From assembly GCF_000026145.1 (NCBI RefSeq), contig NC_009445.1:1922001-1986000 (forward strand): a DNA stretch of 64,000 nt. The letters are read 5' to 3'. Of the stretch, positions 54,012-62,382 are shown piece after piece. The notes beneath the pieces are model-generated. The model saw nothing but the letters and a program-made list of their open reading frames with translations, was not told the origin of the DNA and made no database searches. Within the stretch, counting starts at the first letter, position 1; every line of letters begins with the position of its first letter. This DNA is from Bradyrhizobium sp. ORS 278 (GTDB lineage Bacteria; Pseudomonadota; Alphaproteobacteria; Rhizobiales; Xanthobacteraceae). The position numbers and the translations under genes were made by a program.

Positions 54012-54974
54012 CTAGAGATCCAGCACCAGCCGGTCGCCCTTGGCGCGCGAGACGCAGGGCAGGAAATAGCCCTCGGCGCGCTGCGCGGCGGAGAGCCGTT
54101 TGTCGCGGTGATCGATGTCGCCGTCGACGACTTTCGTCTTGCAGGTGCCGCACATTCCCTGCTCGCAGGAGGTCGCGATCTTGACGCCGTTCTCCTCGAG
54201 GAACGCCGTGACGGTCTTGTCGCCCGGGATCTTGAAGGTCGCGCCGGTGCTCTTAATGGTGACGTCGAACACCTTGTCGAGCAGCGCGGCGGCGGCCTTC
54301 GCGGTGAAACGTTCGACATGGATGCGCTCCTCGGCGAATCCCTTCTGCTTGGCGAGCGCAATGATCGGATCCATCCACCAATCGACGCCGCAGATGAACA
54401 GCTCGGTGTCGTCAGGACGGTCCGCCAGCAGATCGGCCGCCTTCAACAGCTGATTGTCCTCGGTGGCTTCCTTGTAGTAGGTCGTGTTGTCGGCGAAAGA
54501 CGACGCCTCGATCGTGCCGCGGAACGAATCCGGCGACATCAGCGCGAACACGTAGTGCAGCTCGAACGGGATCTTCTTCGCCTTCAGCGTGTCGGCGATC
54601 GAGAGAATTGGCGTCACGCCGATGCCGCGCGCGACCAGCAGCGCCCGCTTGATGTCTTTCGGGATCTTGAAGCGGTTGCGGGGGCGGCTGACCTGCAGCC
54701 GGTCGCCTTCGTTGACGTCGAGATGCAAGGCCTTGGAGCCGCCGCGGCTGTTGGCATCCTTCCAAACGCCGATGCAGTAGCGGTCGCGCTCGGTGGCGCT
54801 GTTCAAAAGCGAATATTGCCGCGTCAGCCCGTTTGGGAGGGTGACGTCGATATGGCTGCCAGGCGTGAACCCCGGCAGCGGCTGGTCATCCGCCGGGACC
54901 AGCTCGAACGAGGCCATGTTGTGCGCCTCGATGGCCTTCCTGGCCACGACAACGGTGTGCAGACTGTCGGACAT
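54012..54974 (-). CDS. Ferredoxin:NAD(P)H reductase of the phthalate dioxygenase reductase type
   Basis: 320 residues. The FAD/FMN domain has TRQYSLLNSATERD. The NAD(P) domain has LLVARGIGVTPILSIAD and LFICGVDWWMDPI. The C-terminal plant-type [2Fe-2S] ferredoxin domain has CEQGMCGTCKTKV and a final Cys in FLPCVS. Such reductases feed electrons to Rieske oxygenases (VanB, PDR). No oxygenase alpha subunit is encoded nearby, but a lone Rieske protein is 4 kb away. The ATG is chosen for GGAG nine bases upstream. Confidence 0.9.
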   Translation of the reverse strand: MSDSLHTVVVARKAIEAHNMASFELVPADDQPLPGFTPGSHIDVTLPNGLTRQYSLLNSATERDRYCIGVWKDANSRGGSKALHLDVNEGDRLQVSRPRNRFKIPKDIKRALLVARGIGVTPILSIADTLKAKKIPFELHYVFALMSPDSFRGTIEASSFADNTTYYKEATEDNQLLKAADLLADRPDDTELFICGVDWWMDPIIALAKQKGFAEERIHVERFTAKAAAALLDKVFDVTIKSTGATFKIPGDKTVTAFLEENGVKIATSCEQGMCGTCKTKVVDGDIDHRDKRLSAAQRAEGYFLPCVSRAKGDRLVLDL

Positions 54975-55228
54975 CTGACAACTCCATCTTGCGAACCGGC
55001 TGACGAAGGTACGATGCAAGGGAGAGGCCAAACGGTGAAGCACGCGCACCGCAATGTTTTTCCCCTTGTGTGCGCTGCTGATCAGATGTATGAGCCTCGC
55101 CCGTTTTAATTCCAGATGCGTTCAACGCGAAAGGCCATCAGCCATGTGTAATCCACTGTGCGCGACACGATCCGTGCCGGCGCTCGCAGTGCGTCCGGCT
55201 GATTGTCCCTCCATCATGTTGAACGACA

Positions 55229-56392
55229 ATGGCGAAGTCATCGATTGCGCGCCGGCAGGAGGCCGAGCGTGCGCGGGTTGAAGCTTATAAGCTGACGCTG
55301 CGGTGCGCGGCCAGGCCGACGCGGCCGCCGCCGGATCTGCACAATGCGATCGGCGAAGCGCGTTGCGGCTTTGAAGCCGACATCATCCGCGAGCCGGAGA
55401 GCTGGAAGCCGCAGTTGAAGACGCGCGACGCCGCACGCCTGCGTCTGGCGGCTGCGCGGCATCTGTTCGGGCGCTATCCGGTGCCCTCGCATCTCGAGCA
55501 GGTCTGGATCGATGCATCGGGGCTCGGCCACGACGAGATCGTCCGGCGCAAGGCCTGGTACATCGCGGCCGCCGGCGGTGGCTCGCTGTACAAGGCGGGC
55601 GCGTCGGCATTGTTGTCGCGCAGGGAGGTCCACGCCTTCCTCAATCCGCTGGGGCAGGTCGGCTTCGACGAGGCGATCTGGCAGGCGATCGCGCGCTCCT
55701 ACACCGACGATCACGCCCTGATGTCGCGGATCGCACGGTCCAGGATTGCGCGCGCGCCCCGCGGCGAGCACGCGTTCTGGCGCGAGGCGGCGCAGTTCTT
55801 CTGCGCGCAGCCGACCACGGCCGAGGAGATCGACGATCTCTGCGACTACATCGCCCACCGCCGCCGGCGCGAGCGGACGTTCAGCCTGAAGGGCCGCACG
55901 CTCGCGGCGCTGCGCCGCCTGATGGCCGAATGGCACCGCGATCTCGCGGTGATCGCCCGCATCGAGGCGGCGCGTCGTCGTGCCGACATGGCGCGTCAGC
56001 GGGTGGCGACACGGGAGGTGGAGCTCGCGGCGCATTGGCCAGGCGCGCAGCTCACGGACTGGTCGTGGAGCCCGTCGGCGAAGCCGTTCGCCAAGCGTGA
56101 CGAATATCTGGTCACGCAGCTGCGGACCGCCGAGGATCTCGTCGCGGAGTCCAGGGCGATGCGCCACTGCGTGTCGAGCTATGCGACGCGGTGCATCGCC
56201 GGCCATGCCTCGATCTGGTCGCTGCGGCATCGCCACGGCGGCGCCACGCAGCGGTTGCTGACGATCGAGCTCGATCGGCAGCATCGCGCGGTGCAGGTGC
56301 GCGGCTTCGCCAACCGGGCCGCTCACAAAGATGAGCGCAGGGTCCTGGAGCGCTGGGCGACGGCGCGCGGGATCAACTTGCCGGAGACATGA
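55229..56392 (+). CDS. PcfJ-like domain protein
   Basis: 387 residues, basic and Arg-rich. The C-terminal part, RAMRHCVSSYATRCIAG, SIWSLRH, LLTIELDRQHRAVQVRGFAN and RVLERWA, matches the PcfJ domain, first named from a conjugative plasmid of Enterococcus and common in mobile elements and scattered chromosomal genes. The N-terminal ~270 residues are not recognised. No relaxase, type IV secretion or integrase gene lies near. It ends within a strong hairpin. The role is unknown. Confidence 0.75.
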   Translation: MAKSSIARRQEAERARVEAYKLTLRCAARPTRPPPDLHNAIGEARCGFEADIIREPESWKPQLKTRDAARLRLAAARHLFGRYPVPSHLEQVWIDASGLGHDEIVRRKAWYIAAAGGGSLYKAGASALLSRREVHAFLNPLGQVGFDEAIWQAIARSYTDDHALMSRIARSRIARAPRGEHAFWREAAQFFCAQPTTAEEIDDLCDYIAHRRRRERTFSLKGRTLAALRRLMAEWHRDLAVIARIEAARRRADMARQRVATREVELAAHWPGAQLTDWSWSPSAKPFAKRDEYLVTQLRTAEDLVAESRAMRHCVSSYATRCIAGHASIWSLRHRHGGATQRLLTIELDRQHRAVQVRGFANRAAHKDERRVLERWATARGINLPET

Positions 56393-56421
56393 CCCGCGTC
56401 GCCGCCGGCGGCGCGGGTCAT
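56389..56421. terminator. Bidirectional terminator-like hairpin between convergent genes
   Basis: Fifteen-base arms ATGACCCGCGTCGCC and GGCGGCGCGGGTCAT, one mismatch, loop GCC, overlapping the stop of the PcfJ-like gene and 28 bases past the end of the gallate dioxygenase gene. It has a very GC-rich stem with no T tract on either strand. Confidence 0.7.
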
Positions 56422-56449
56422 GCGCGTGAAGGTCTTGCGCGTGCGGCGG

Positions 56450-57730
56450 TCAATGCGCGTCGATCGTCTCCGCCTTGGCGCCGCCCGCGACGGAGTAGCG
56501 CATCGGCACCTTGCGGGTCTTCAGGAAGGCTTCCAGCGTCTCGCCGCGGAAGGCGGCATAGACCTCCGGGTTGGAGACGCCGATCACGGCGGCCATCTTC
56601 TCCAGCACGAAGAAGCTGACGCCGCGCCGGATCATCTCGATCCAGCGCCGGTTCTTGATCAGGTCACACTCCTCGTCGGTGAGCTTGTAGGCATCCGCCA
56701 GCGCGTCGAAATCCTCAAGGAATTGCCTGCGATGCGCCGGGACGACGAGCTGGTGCAGGAAGTCGTTGATGCGGAAATTCGCCTGGCTGCGGTCCTGGGT
56801 GAACGGGTAAGTGCCGGCCAGCGTCTCGGCGCCCACGAGTTCGTGACCGATATGGGCGCGGTAGGCTGCGACGTCCTGCGCGTCCGGCGCCGCGCCCAGA
56901 TCCTCGAACACCAGCGTCGCGATGTTGGTCACCGACGGCGCATAGGTCTGCCGGTGCACCAGGCTCACCTCATCCGATAGGGCCCCGCGCATGATCAGCC
57001 ACATGATCACCTCGGCGCCTTCCATGCCGCCCTTGCGCGCGTAGTCGGCGATTCGCATCGCGGTCAGCTGCTCCGGATTCTTCTCCAAGAGGTCGAGAAA
57101 CTCGTTGTCCCAATCCTCGTTCAGGAAGCCGGCGCGCTCGCCATGAACCTGGTGCGACAGTCCGCCGGTGGCGAAGATCGCAACCTTCAGATCCTCCGGA
57201 TAGCTCTCGATCGCCTTGCGCAAGGTCTTGCCGAGCTTCCACATCCGCTTGGCATTCGGGATCGGCAGTTGCAGCACGCCGACCTGCAGCGGGACGACGG
57301 TACCAGGCCACGGTCCGTCCGCATCGCCCATCATCGACAGCGGCGACAACAGGCCGTGATCGACCGGCTTGCCCTGGAAGAAGGACATGTCGAACTCGTC
57401 GGCCACCATGGCCATCGCGATGTGCTGCGACAGGCCGAGATGGCCCCTGGCCGGCGGCACGTCGCGCGGTCCGCCGCCTTCGTCGGCCGCGACATAGTGG
57501 TCGTCGATGCCGAGCGCGAAGGCGGAATAGTGGTCGAAGAAGAACGAGGTGATGTGATCGTTGTAGATCATGAACAGGACGTCAATGTCCTTGCGTCTCA
57601 CCCAGTCGCGCACGGCGGCAAAGCCGTCGAAGATCGGCTTCCAGGCCGGATCGTTCTGCTTCTTCATGTCCAGCGCGAAGCCGATGGTAGGCGAGTGCGA
57701 CGCGCCGATACCGCCAATGATCCGGGCCAT
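56450..57730 (-). CDS. Gallate dioxygenase-type extradiol ring-cleavage enzyme (LigB-LigA fusion)
   Basis: 426 residues, close to DesB/GalA (about 420). The N-terminal LigB-type catalytic domain has MARIIGGIGASHSPTIGFAL with an iron-binding His, MIYNDHITSFFFD, DHGLLSPLSMM and FATGGLSHQVHGER. The C-terminal LigA-type domain (about 290-415) contains DLIKNRRWIEMIRRGVSFFV. The fusion is characteristic of gallate dioxygenase, which opens gallate to 4-oxalomesaconate. A divergent LysR gene probably regulates it. The later pathway genes (galB, galC, galD) are not in this window. Confidence 0.85.
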   Translation of the reverse strand: MARIIGGIGASHSPTIGFALDMKKQNDPAWKPIFDGFAAVRDWVRRKDIDVLFMIYNDHITSFFFDHYSAFALGIDDHYVAADEGGGPRDVPPARGHLGLSQHIAMAMVADEFDMSFFQGKPVDHGLLSPLSMMGDADGPWPGTVVPLQVGVLQLPIPNAKRMWKLGKTLRKAIESYPEDLKVAIFATGGLSHQVHGERAGFLNEDWDNEFLDLLEKNPEQLTAMRIADYARKGGMEGAEVIMWLIMRGALSDEVSLVHRQTYAPSVTNIATLVFEDLGAAPDAQDVAAYRAHIGHELVGAETLAGTYPFTQDRSQANFRINDFLHQLVVPAHRRQFLEDFDALADAYKLTDEECDLIKNRRWIEMIRRGVSFFVLEKMAAVIGVSNPEVYAAFRGETLEAFLKTRKVPMRYSVAGGAKAETIDAH

Positions 57731-57866
57731 GTGTCCTCCGCGAACTCCGCGGCTTCCGACCGAGACGCGCAGCCGCACGGGGCCGGACTATTACGAAGTT
57801 CCGCTGGCGAGACAATAATGCTAGCGTGTACGGATCGTTTCTACCTATGGACGAGTTACGCGCGCG

Positions 57867-58772
57867 ATGAAGTGGCGGATTGAAGATATTCCGGTTTTTC
57901 ATGCCGTCGTGGCGGACGGCGGCATGACCGGCGCCGCGCGCACCCTCGGCATGCCGAAATCCTCGGTCAGCAAGTCGGTCGCCCGGCTGGAGCAGGACCT
58001 CGGCATCCGCCTGTTCGACCGCAACTCGCGCCGCGTCCGTGTGACCCGTGAGGGCGAGCTGTTCTTCCAGCAGTGCCAGAAGATCCTTGACCAGGTGTCG
58101 GAGGCCGATGCGGTCATGACCGGGCTGGTCGGCGTGCCCAGCGGCCGGCTGTCGGTAGCGCTGCCGCCGGCCTTTTGCGAGGAGATTTTGGCGCCGAACC
58201 TCGCCGAATTCCATCGCCGCTATCCGCGCATCGAGCTCGACATCGAGGCGCTCACGCGGTCGGTCGACATGCTGGCCGACCGCTTCGACATTGCGGTCGT
58301 CGTCGGCGTGCAGGAGGATTCCGAGCTGGCGCAGAAGGTCCTGATCGGCGGCCGGCTGATCTGGGTGACCAGCCCGGCCTATCTTGCCGCGCACGACATC
58401 GGCGACGACCTGCGCGCGCTGGAACATCATCTCCTGATCTGCGAGCGCCGCTACGGCGATCGCACCTTGACGGTCAAGCAGCACGGCCACCTCGTGCGCT
58501 TCGACGTCGGCCCTCAGGTCACGCGCATCAACAATCCGGTGGCGGTGCGGCGCGCGGTCGCCCATGGCGCGGGCCTGTCGTTCCTGCCGGAGCATTATTG
58601 CGTGGAGTTGCTCAGCGAGGGGCGTCTGGTCGAGATCGGCAAGGACGTCGTGTTCGACACCCGCGCCGCGCAGCTCACCGCGATCTTCCCGAGCCGCAAG
58701 CTGATCTCCTCGCGCGCCCGCGCTTTCCTGGATTTTCTCGAGGAGATCTGCGCTGCGCCTGCCCGCGGCTGA
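57867..58772 (+). CDS. LysR-family transcriptional regulator
   Basis: 301 residues. The N-terminal helix-turn-helix (about 1-60) has FHAVVADGGMTGAARTLGMP and SSVSKSVARLEQDLGIRLFD, followed by the LysR substrate domain. It is divergent from the gallate dioxygenase-type gene across 136 bp, the standard layout for a LysR activator and its target. The likely inducer is gallate or a related phenolic acid, inferred from context. Confidence 0.9.
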   Translation: MKWRIEDIPVFHAVVADGGMTGAARTLGMPKSSVSKSVARLEQDLGIRLFDRNSRRVRVTREGELFFQQCQKILDQVSEADAVMTGLVGVPSGRLSVALPPAFCEEILAPNLAEFHRRYPRIELDIEALTRSVDMLADRFDIAVVVGVQEDSELAQKVLIGGRLIWVTSPAYLAAHDIGDDLRALEHHLLICERRYGDRTLTVKQHGHLVRFDVGPQVTRINNPVAVRRAVAHGAGLSFLPEHYCVELLSEGRLVEIGKDVVFDTRAAQLTAIFPSRKLISSRARAFLDFLEEICAAPARG

Positions 58773-58790
58773 GGCGGCCGATCACGGAGC

Positions 58791-59084
58791 TCAGGGCGTG
58801 GCGAACAGCCGGGCCCAATTGCTGAACGGACGCAGCGCAATCAGCTGGAGCGTGAAGGATCCTTCGTGAATCAGAGGCAGGCGGCCGAGCGCCGCCTCGG
58901 CTGTGGCGATATCGGCGGCTTCGAGGACGAACACGACCTGCGTTGGATCATCGGTCGCATAAGCCTCGCGAATGACGCCGCCGGCATAGAGCGTCCATGA
59001 CTCGCGCAATTCCTCGCTCAATCGGCGGGCGACCTCGTTGCGGTCGGCCGTCGGTGAGAGCGTGACGATGCAGAGGATCTTCAT
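58791..59084 (-). CDS. YciI / muconolactone-isomerase-like small protein
   Basis: 97 residues, ferredoxin-like alpha-beta fold pattern: MKILCIVTLSPTADRNEVAR, VIREAYATDDPTQVVFVLEA, then GRLPLIHEGSFTLQLIALRP. Such proteins include muconolactone isomerase and YciI-type enzymes, with varied or unknown activity. AGGAGGAG lies upstream of the ATG. It follows the LysR gene on the same strand by 15 bases and is probably co-transcribed with it. Confidence 0.75.
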   Translation of the reverse strand: MKILCIVTLSPTADRNEVARRLSEELRESWTLYAGGVIREAYATDDPTQVVFVLEAADIATAEAALGRLPLIHEGSFTLQLIALRPFSNWARLFATP

Positions 59085-59099
59085 GGCTTGGTCTCCTCC

Positions 59100-60032
59100 T
59101 CAGGCGGCGTCGATGCGCCGGCAGATCGCCGTGATCTGATCGCGCAGCCACGCGGCGCCGGGCTCATCACCCGTCCGCGCATGCCAGATCATCGTGACGT
59201 CGAAGGTCGGCGCGGTGAACGGCAGCGGACAGGTCGACAATCCGAGCCTGCCGCAGAACGCCCGCGCCATCCGCGATGGCAGCGCCGCGATCAGGCGCTT
59301 GTTGCGGAGCAGGAAGGGGATCGCGAGGAAATTCGGCGTCGAAACGGCGACCTCGCGCTGCTCGCCGCTGGACTTCAGGACGTCATCGAGCGGGCCGGAG
59401 TAATCGCCATGCACCGACATGATGACATGCGGCAGCGCCAGCCATTGCGCGCGGGTGACGCGCTTGCCGAGCCGGCAGGCCTTGGCGTCGAACACGCATT
59501 CGTAGCGCTCCCGATACAGCAGCTCCTGGTGGGATCCGGCCTTGATCTGCGGGAACGCGCCGATCGCGAGATCGATCTCGCCGCGCGCGAGGCTCCGCCC
59601 CGCGGTGTCGCAATCGGTCGTGGTCAGGATCAGCTTGCAGCCGGGGGCCTGCGCCTGGAGCACCGCGAGCAGCGGATCGGCGATCACCGCCTGCACATAG
59701 TCCATCGCGCCAATCCGGAAGACGCGGCGCTCCGCCCGCGGATCGAATGAGGCGCGGGCGAACAGCGTCCTTTCGATGCTGGTCAGGATCGCCCGGATCG
59801 GCTCGGCGAGCGCCAGCGCGTGCGGCGTCGGGATCATGCCGGCCGGCGTGCGGACGAACAGCGGATCACCAAGCAGCGCGCGCAGCCGCTTGAGGGCGTG
59901 GCTCGCCGAGGGCTGTCCGATTCGCAGCCGCTGCGCCATGCGCGACACCGAGCGCGTCTGCATCAGCGCCTCGAAGGCGACCAGCAGATTGAGATCCACG
60001 TCGCGAAGATCGGCTCTGTCGATATTGGCCAT
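59100..60032 (-). CDS. LysR-family transcriptional regulator (NodD/LinR-like)
   Basis: 310 residues. The N-terminal block LRDVDLNLLVAFEALMQTRS and SRMAQRLRIGQPSASHALKR belongs to the NodD-like subgroup of LysR proteins, in which the helix-turn-helix follows a DLNLL motif. The effector domain includes FRIGAMDYVQAVIADPLLAV. It is divergent from the isochorismatase-fold gene and probably controls it. Effector unknown. Confidence 0.9.
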   Translation of the reverse strand: MANIDRADLRDVDLNLLVAFEALMQTRSVSRMAQRLRIGQPSASHALKRLRALLGDPLFVRTPAGMIPTPHALALAEPIRAILTSIERTLFARASFDPRAERRVFRIGAMDYVQAVIADPLLAVLQAQAPGCKLILTTTDCDTAGRSLARGEIDLAIGAFPQIKAGSHQELLYRERYECVFDAKACRLGKRVTRAQWLALPHVIMSVHGDYSGPLDDVLKSSGEQREVAVSTPNFLAIPFLLRNKRLIAALPSRMARAFCGRLGLSTCPLPFTAPTFDVTMIWHARTGDEPGAAWLRDQITAICRRIDAA

Positions 60033-60080
60033 CGATATGGTCGATTTGATGAACGAGCCAAATCATTCTAATCAATGGAC

Positions 60081-60098
60081 ATTGCGATCGCCAGCAAT
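60081..60098. promoter_or_regulatory. Inverted repeat ATTGC-N8-GCAAT between LysR and isochorismatase-fold genes
   Basis: An 18-bp dyad of two 5-bp arms in the 182-bp divergent region, of the general size of LysR-type boxes. It does not fit the strict T-N11-A rule, so assignment is tentative. Confidence 0.35.
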
Positions 60099-60214
60099 CA
60101 GCGTCAGGGGCGGCAAGGCCGCGACAGCCCCGCAACGCATCCTGCGGCATCGATCAGCGCCGTGCCGCTCGACAATCTCGCGGCCAGCGGCGCCACCTGA
60201 CGAGGGATTCTCGC

Positions 60215-60775
60215 ATGATCATTCCGACCCGGGACAACGCCGCCATCCTGTTCCTCGATCTGCAGGCGGAGATCGTCACCAACAGCCGCACGCGCGGGAT
60301 TCCTGAGCTCGCGCGCGCCGCCGCCGCGCTGGCCCGGCTCGCGAGTTTGCACCGGCTCCCGGCCTTTCTGTCCGCCGTGCCGCCCGGCGGGCCGTTCCTC
60401 GCCGAGGTGACGTCGGAGCTGCCGGGCTATGAGCCGCGGATGCGGACGGAGACCAGCGCGTTCGCCGATCACGGGCTGGTGGCGGCCTTGCAAGCCTCGG
60501 GGCGCAAGGCGTTGATCCTGGCCGGCGTCGCCAGCGAGATCGTCGTGCAGCGGACCGCGCTCGATGCGCTCGCGGCGGGCTATGAAGTGTTCGTCGCCGT
60601 CGACGCCTGCGGCGGTGTCGATCCGCGCACCGAGGACGCGGCGTGGCGGCGCATCGCGGCGGCTGGCGGCGCGACGACATCCGCCATCACCTTCGCCGCC
60701 GAGCTCGCCGGCGACTTCACCACCGAGACCGGCGGCGCCACGCTCGGCATCCTGTACAGCCTGCTCGGAGCTTGA
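60215..60775 (+). CDS. Isochorismatase-fold hydrolase lacking the catalytic cysteine
   Basis: 186 residues. The fold is indicated by AAILFLDLQAEIV with D15, the catalytic Asp position, and ALILAGVASEIVVQRTALDAL. In active family members the last block reads like GVxTExCVxxTA; here V110 stands where the nucleophilic Cys should be. The protein may be non-hydrolytic, binding or regulatory, or use another residue. It is divergent from a LysR gene. Confidence 0.82.
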   Translation: MIIPTRDNAAILFLDLQAEIVTNSRTRGIPELARAAAALARLASLHRLPAFLSAVPPGGPFLAEVTSELPGYEPRMRTETSAFADHGLVAALQASGRKALILAGVASEIVVQRTALDALAAGYEVFVAVDACGGVDPRTEDAAWRRIAAAGGATTSAITFAAELAGDFTTETGGATLGILYSLLGA

Positions 60776-60901
60776 GCCGCGCGCAGACCGGAGCTGCGCT
60801 CCCATGGCCGGTCGCGTGCCACCGAGCTCGCGCGGTGGATGACACCTGCACGGAAGCCGTCTAAGACACGCGCCTCATGCGACAGGGCAGGGAGCGGCGT
60901 G

Positions 60902-61621
60902 ATGAATCTTCGCGAGAAGTGGGAGGATCAGGCCGCCCAATGGCTCGCCTGGGCGCGGGCGCCGGGTCATGACAGCTTCTGGCGCCACCATCGCGAGCAG
61001 TTCTGCGAATTGCTTCCCGCGCCCGGTGCGCTGACGCTCGACATCGGTTGCGGCGAGGGCCGCCTGTCGCGGCATCTCGCGTCCGCTGGGCACAGGATGA
61101 TCGGCATCGACGCCTCGCCCTCGCTGATTGCGGCCGCGCGCGCTGCCGATGCCGCGATTCCTGTCGTGCGCGCCGACGCGGCCTCGCTGCCGCTGGCCGA
61201 TGGCTGTGCCGATCTCGCCATCGCCTTCATGTCGCTGCAGGACGTCGATGCGATGCCGTCAGCCATGCGCGAGGCGGCGCGGGTGCTCAAGCCGGGCGGC
61301 CGCTTCTGCGTGGCGATCGTTCATCCGCTCAACTCGGCCGGCAAGTTCGCGAGCCTGGCGCCGGATGCGCCGTTCGTCATCCAGGGCAGCTATCTCGAGT
61401 CCTACGACTATAGCGACCCGATGGAGCGCGACGGCTTCAGCATCGTCTTCCACAGCGCGCATCGCCCGCTGCAGAGCTATTTCGCGGCACTGGAGGAGGC
61501 CGGCTTCCTGATCGAGCGGCTTTGCGAGCCGTCGATCCCCGCGGAGACGATCACCCGCGACAGCAGCCGGCGCTGGTTGCGCGTGCCGCTGTTCCTGCAC
61601 CTGCGCTGCCTGCGGGCGTGA
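60902..61621 (+). CDS. Class I SAM-dependent methyltransferase
   Basis: 239 residues. Methyltransf_11-type motifs are LTLDIGCGEGRLSRHLASAG (motif I, SAM binding), GIDASPSLI, LPLADGCADLAIAFMSLQDV and AARVLKPGGRFCVAI. Substrate unknown; there is no pathway context. I chose the ATG that follows GAGCGGCG; an in-frame extension of 21 residues upstream looks unlikely. Confidence 0.87.
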   Translation: MNLREKWEDQAAQWLAWARAPGHDSFWRHHREQFCELLPAPGALTLDIGCGEGRLSRHLASAGHRMIGIDASPSLIAAARAADAAIPVVRADAASLPLADGCADLAIAFMSLQDVDAMPSAMREAARVLKPGGRFCVAIVHPLNSAGKFASLAPDAPFVIQGSYLESYDYSDPMERDGFSIVFHSAHRPLQSYFAALEEAGFLIERLCEPSIPAETITRDSSRRWLRVPLFLHLRCLRA

Positions 61622-61650
61622 CAGCGGCCGGCGTTCCGCCGCGCCGCGCC

Positions 61651-62130
61651 TCATCCGCGCCGTGCTGCCTCGATCGCGGCGATGTCGATCTTGTGCATTG
61701 TCATCATCGCGGCGAACACGCGCTTGGCGACGTCGCCGCCTTCGGACATCGCGTCGGTGAGCGCGCGCGGGGTGATCTGCCAGGAGATGCCCCATTTGTC
61801 CTTGCACCAGCCGCAGTTACTCTCCGTGCCGCCATGGCCGATGATGGCGTTCCAATAGCGGTCGGTCTCCTCCTGGTCTTCGGTCGCGATCTGGAACGAG
61901 AACGCTTCATTGGGCGTGAACGCCGGTCCGCCATTGAGGCCGAGGCAGGGAATGCCGCACACGGTGAACTGCACCGTCAGCACGTCGCCGGCCTTGCCGG
62001 AGGGATAGTCCCCGGGCGCGCGGTGCACGGCGCTCACCTGGCTGTCGGGAAACGTCGCGGCATAGAACCGCGCGGCGGCTTCCGCGTCCTTGTCGAACCA
62101 CAGGCAGATCGTGTTCTTGTGCTGTGCCAT
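61651..62130 (-). CDS. VOC-family protein (PhnB / 3-dmu-9_3-mt type)
   Basis: 159 residues. ICLWFDKDAEAAARFYAATF, VLTVQFTVCGIPCLGLNGG, FTPNEAFSFQIATEDQEE and CGWCKDKWGISWQITP are the standard blocks of the PhnB-like branch of the vicinal-oxygen-chelate superfamily. These small metal-binding proteins are abundant and mostly uncharacterised. The start is chosen for GGAAGG upstream; an in-frame ATG six codons earlier overlaps that site. Confidence 0.88.
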   Translation of the reverse strand: MAQHKNTICLWFDKDAEAAARFYAATFPDSQVSAVHRAPGDYPSGKAGDVLTVQFTVCGIPCLGLNGGPAFTPNEAFSFQIATEDQEETDRYWNAIIGHGGTESNCGWCKDKWGISWQITPRALTDAMSEGGDVAKRVFAAMMTMHKIDIAAIEAARRG

Positions 62131-62382
62131 GGCAGGGCTTCCTTCCATACTGAAGGCCGTCGATCCGCGACCGGCGGCTGTTTGCAGATCATCACGCCAG
62201 CTCGACTCGATCCAGCTGATCCGAGGACGAAGCCCGCCGCGGCGGGCCGACATGGAGATTGTTCGTCTCTCTGATTTTTTTGGTTTGCAGCGGCCGGTTC
62301 CACCGTCCCGCAGAGGTTGTGGATTTTGCGCCGCTGTCGTGTAGGCTTCGCCGACGGGGATGGATCGGAGTGGGAATCGGGA

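Noticed and set aside
41347..54974. Nitrogen-fixation accessory region
   Set aside because: Rhodanese, Rieske, AAA and SagB genes made me consider this, but no nif/fix gene, no TGT-N10-ACA site and no convincing sigma-54 promoter is visible in the window.
55229..56392. Integrative or conjugative element around the PcfJ-like gene
   Set aside because: No integrase, relaxase, att-like direct repeats or tRNA gene flanks it, and base composition looks like that of the neighbours.
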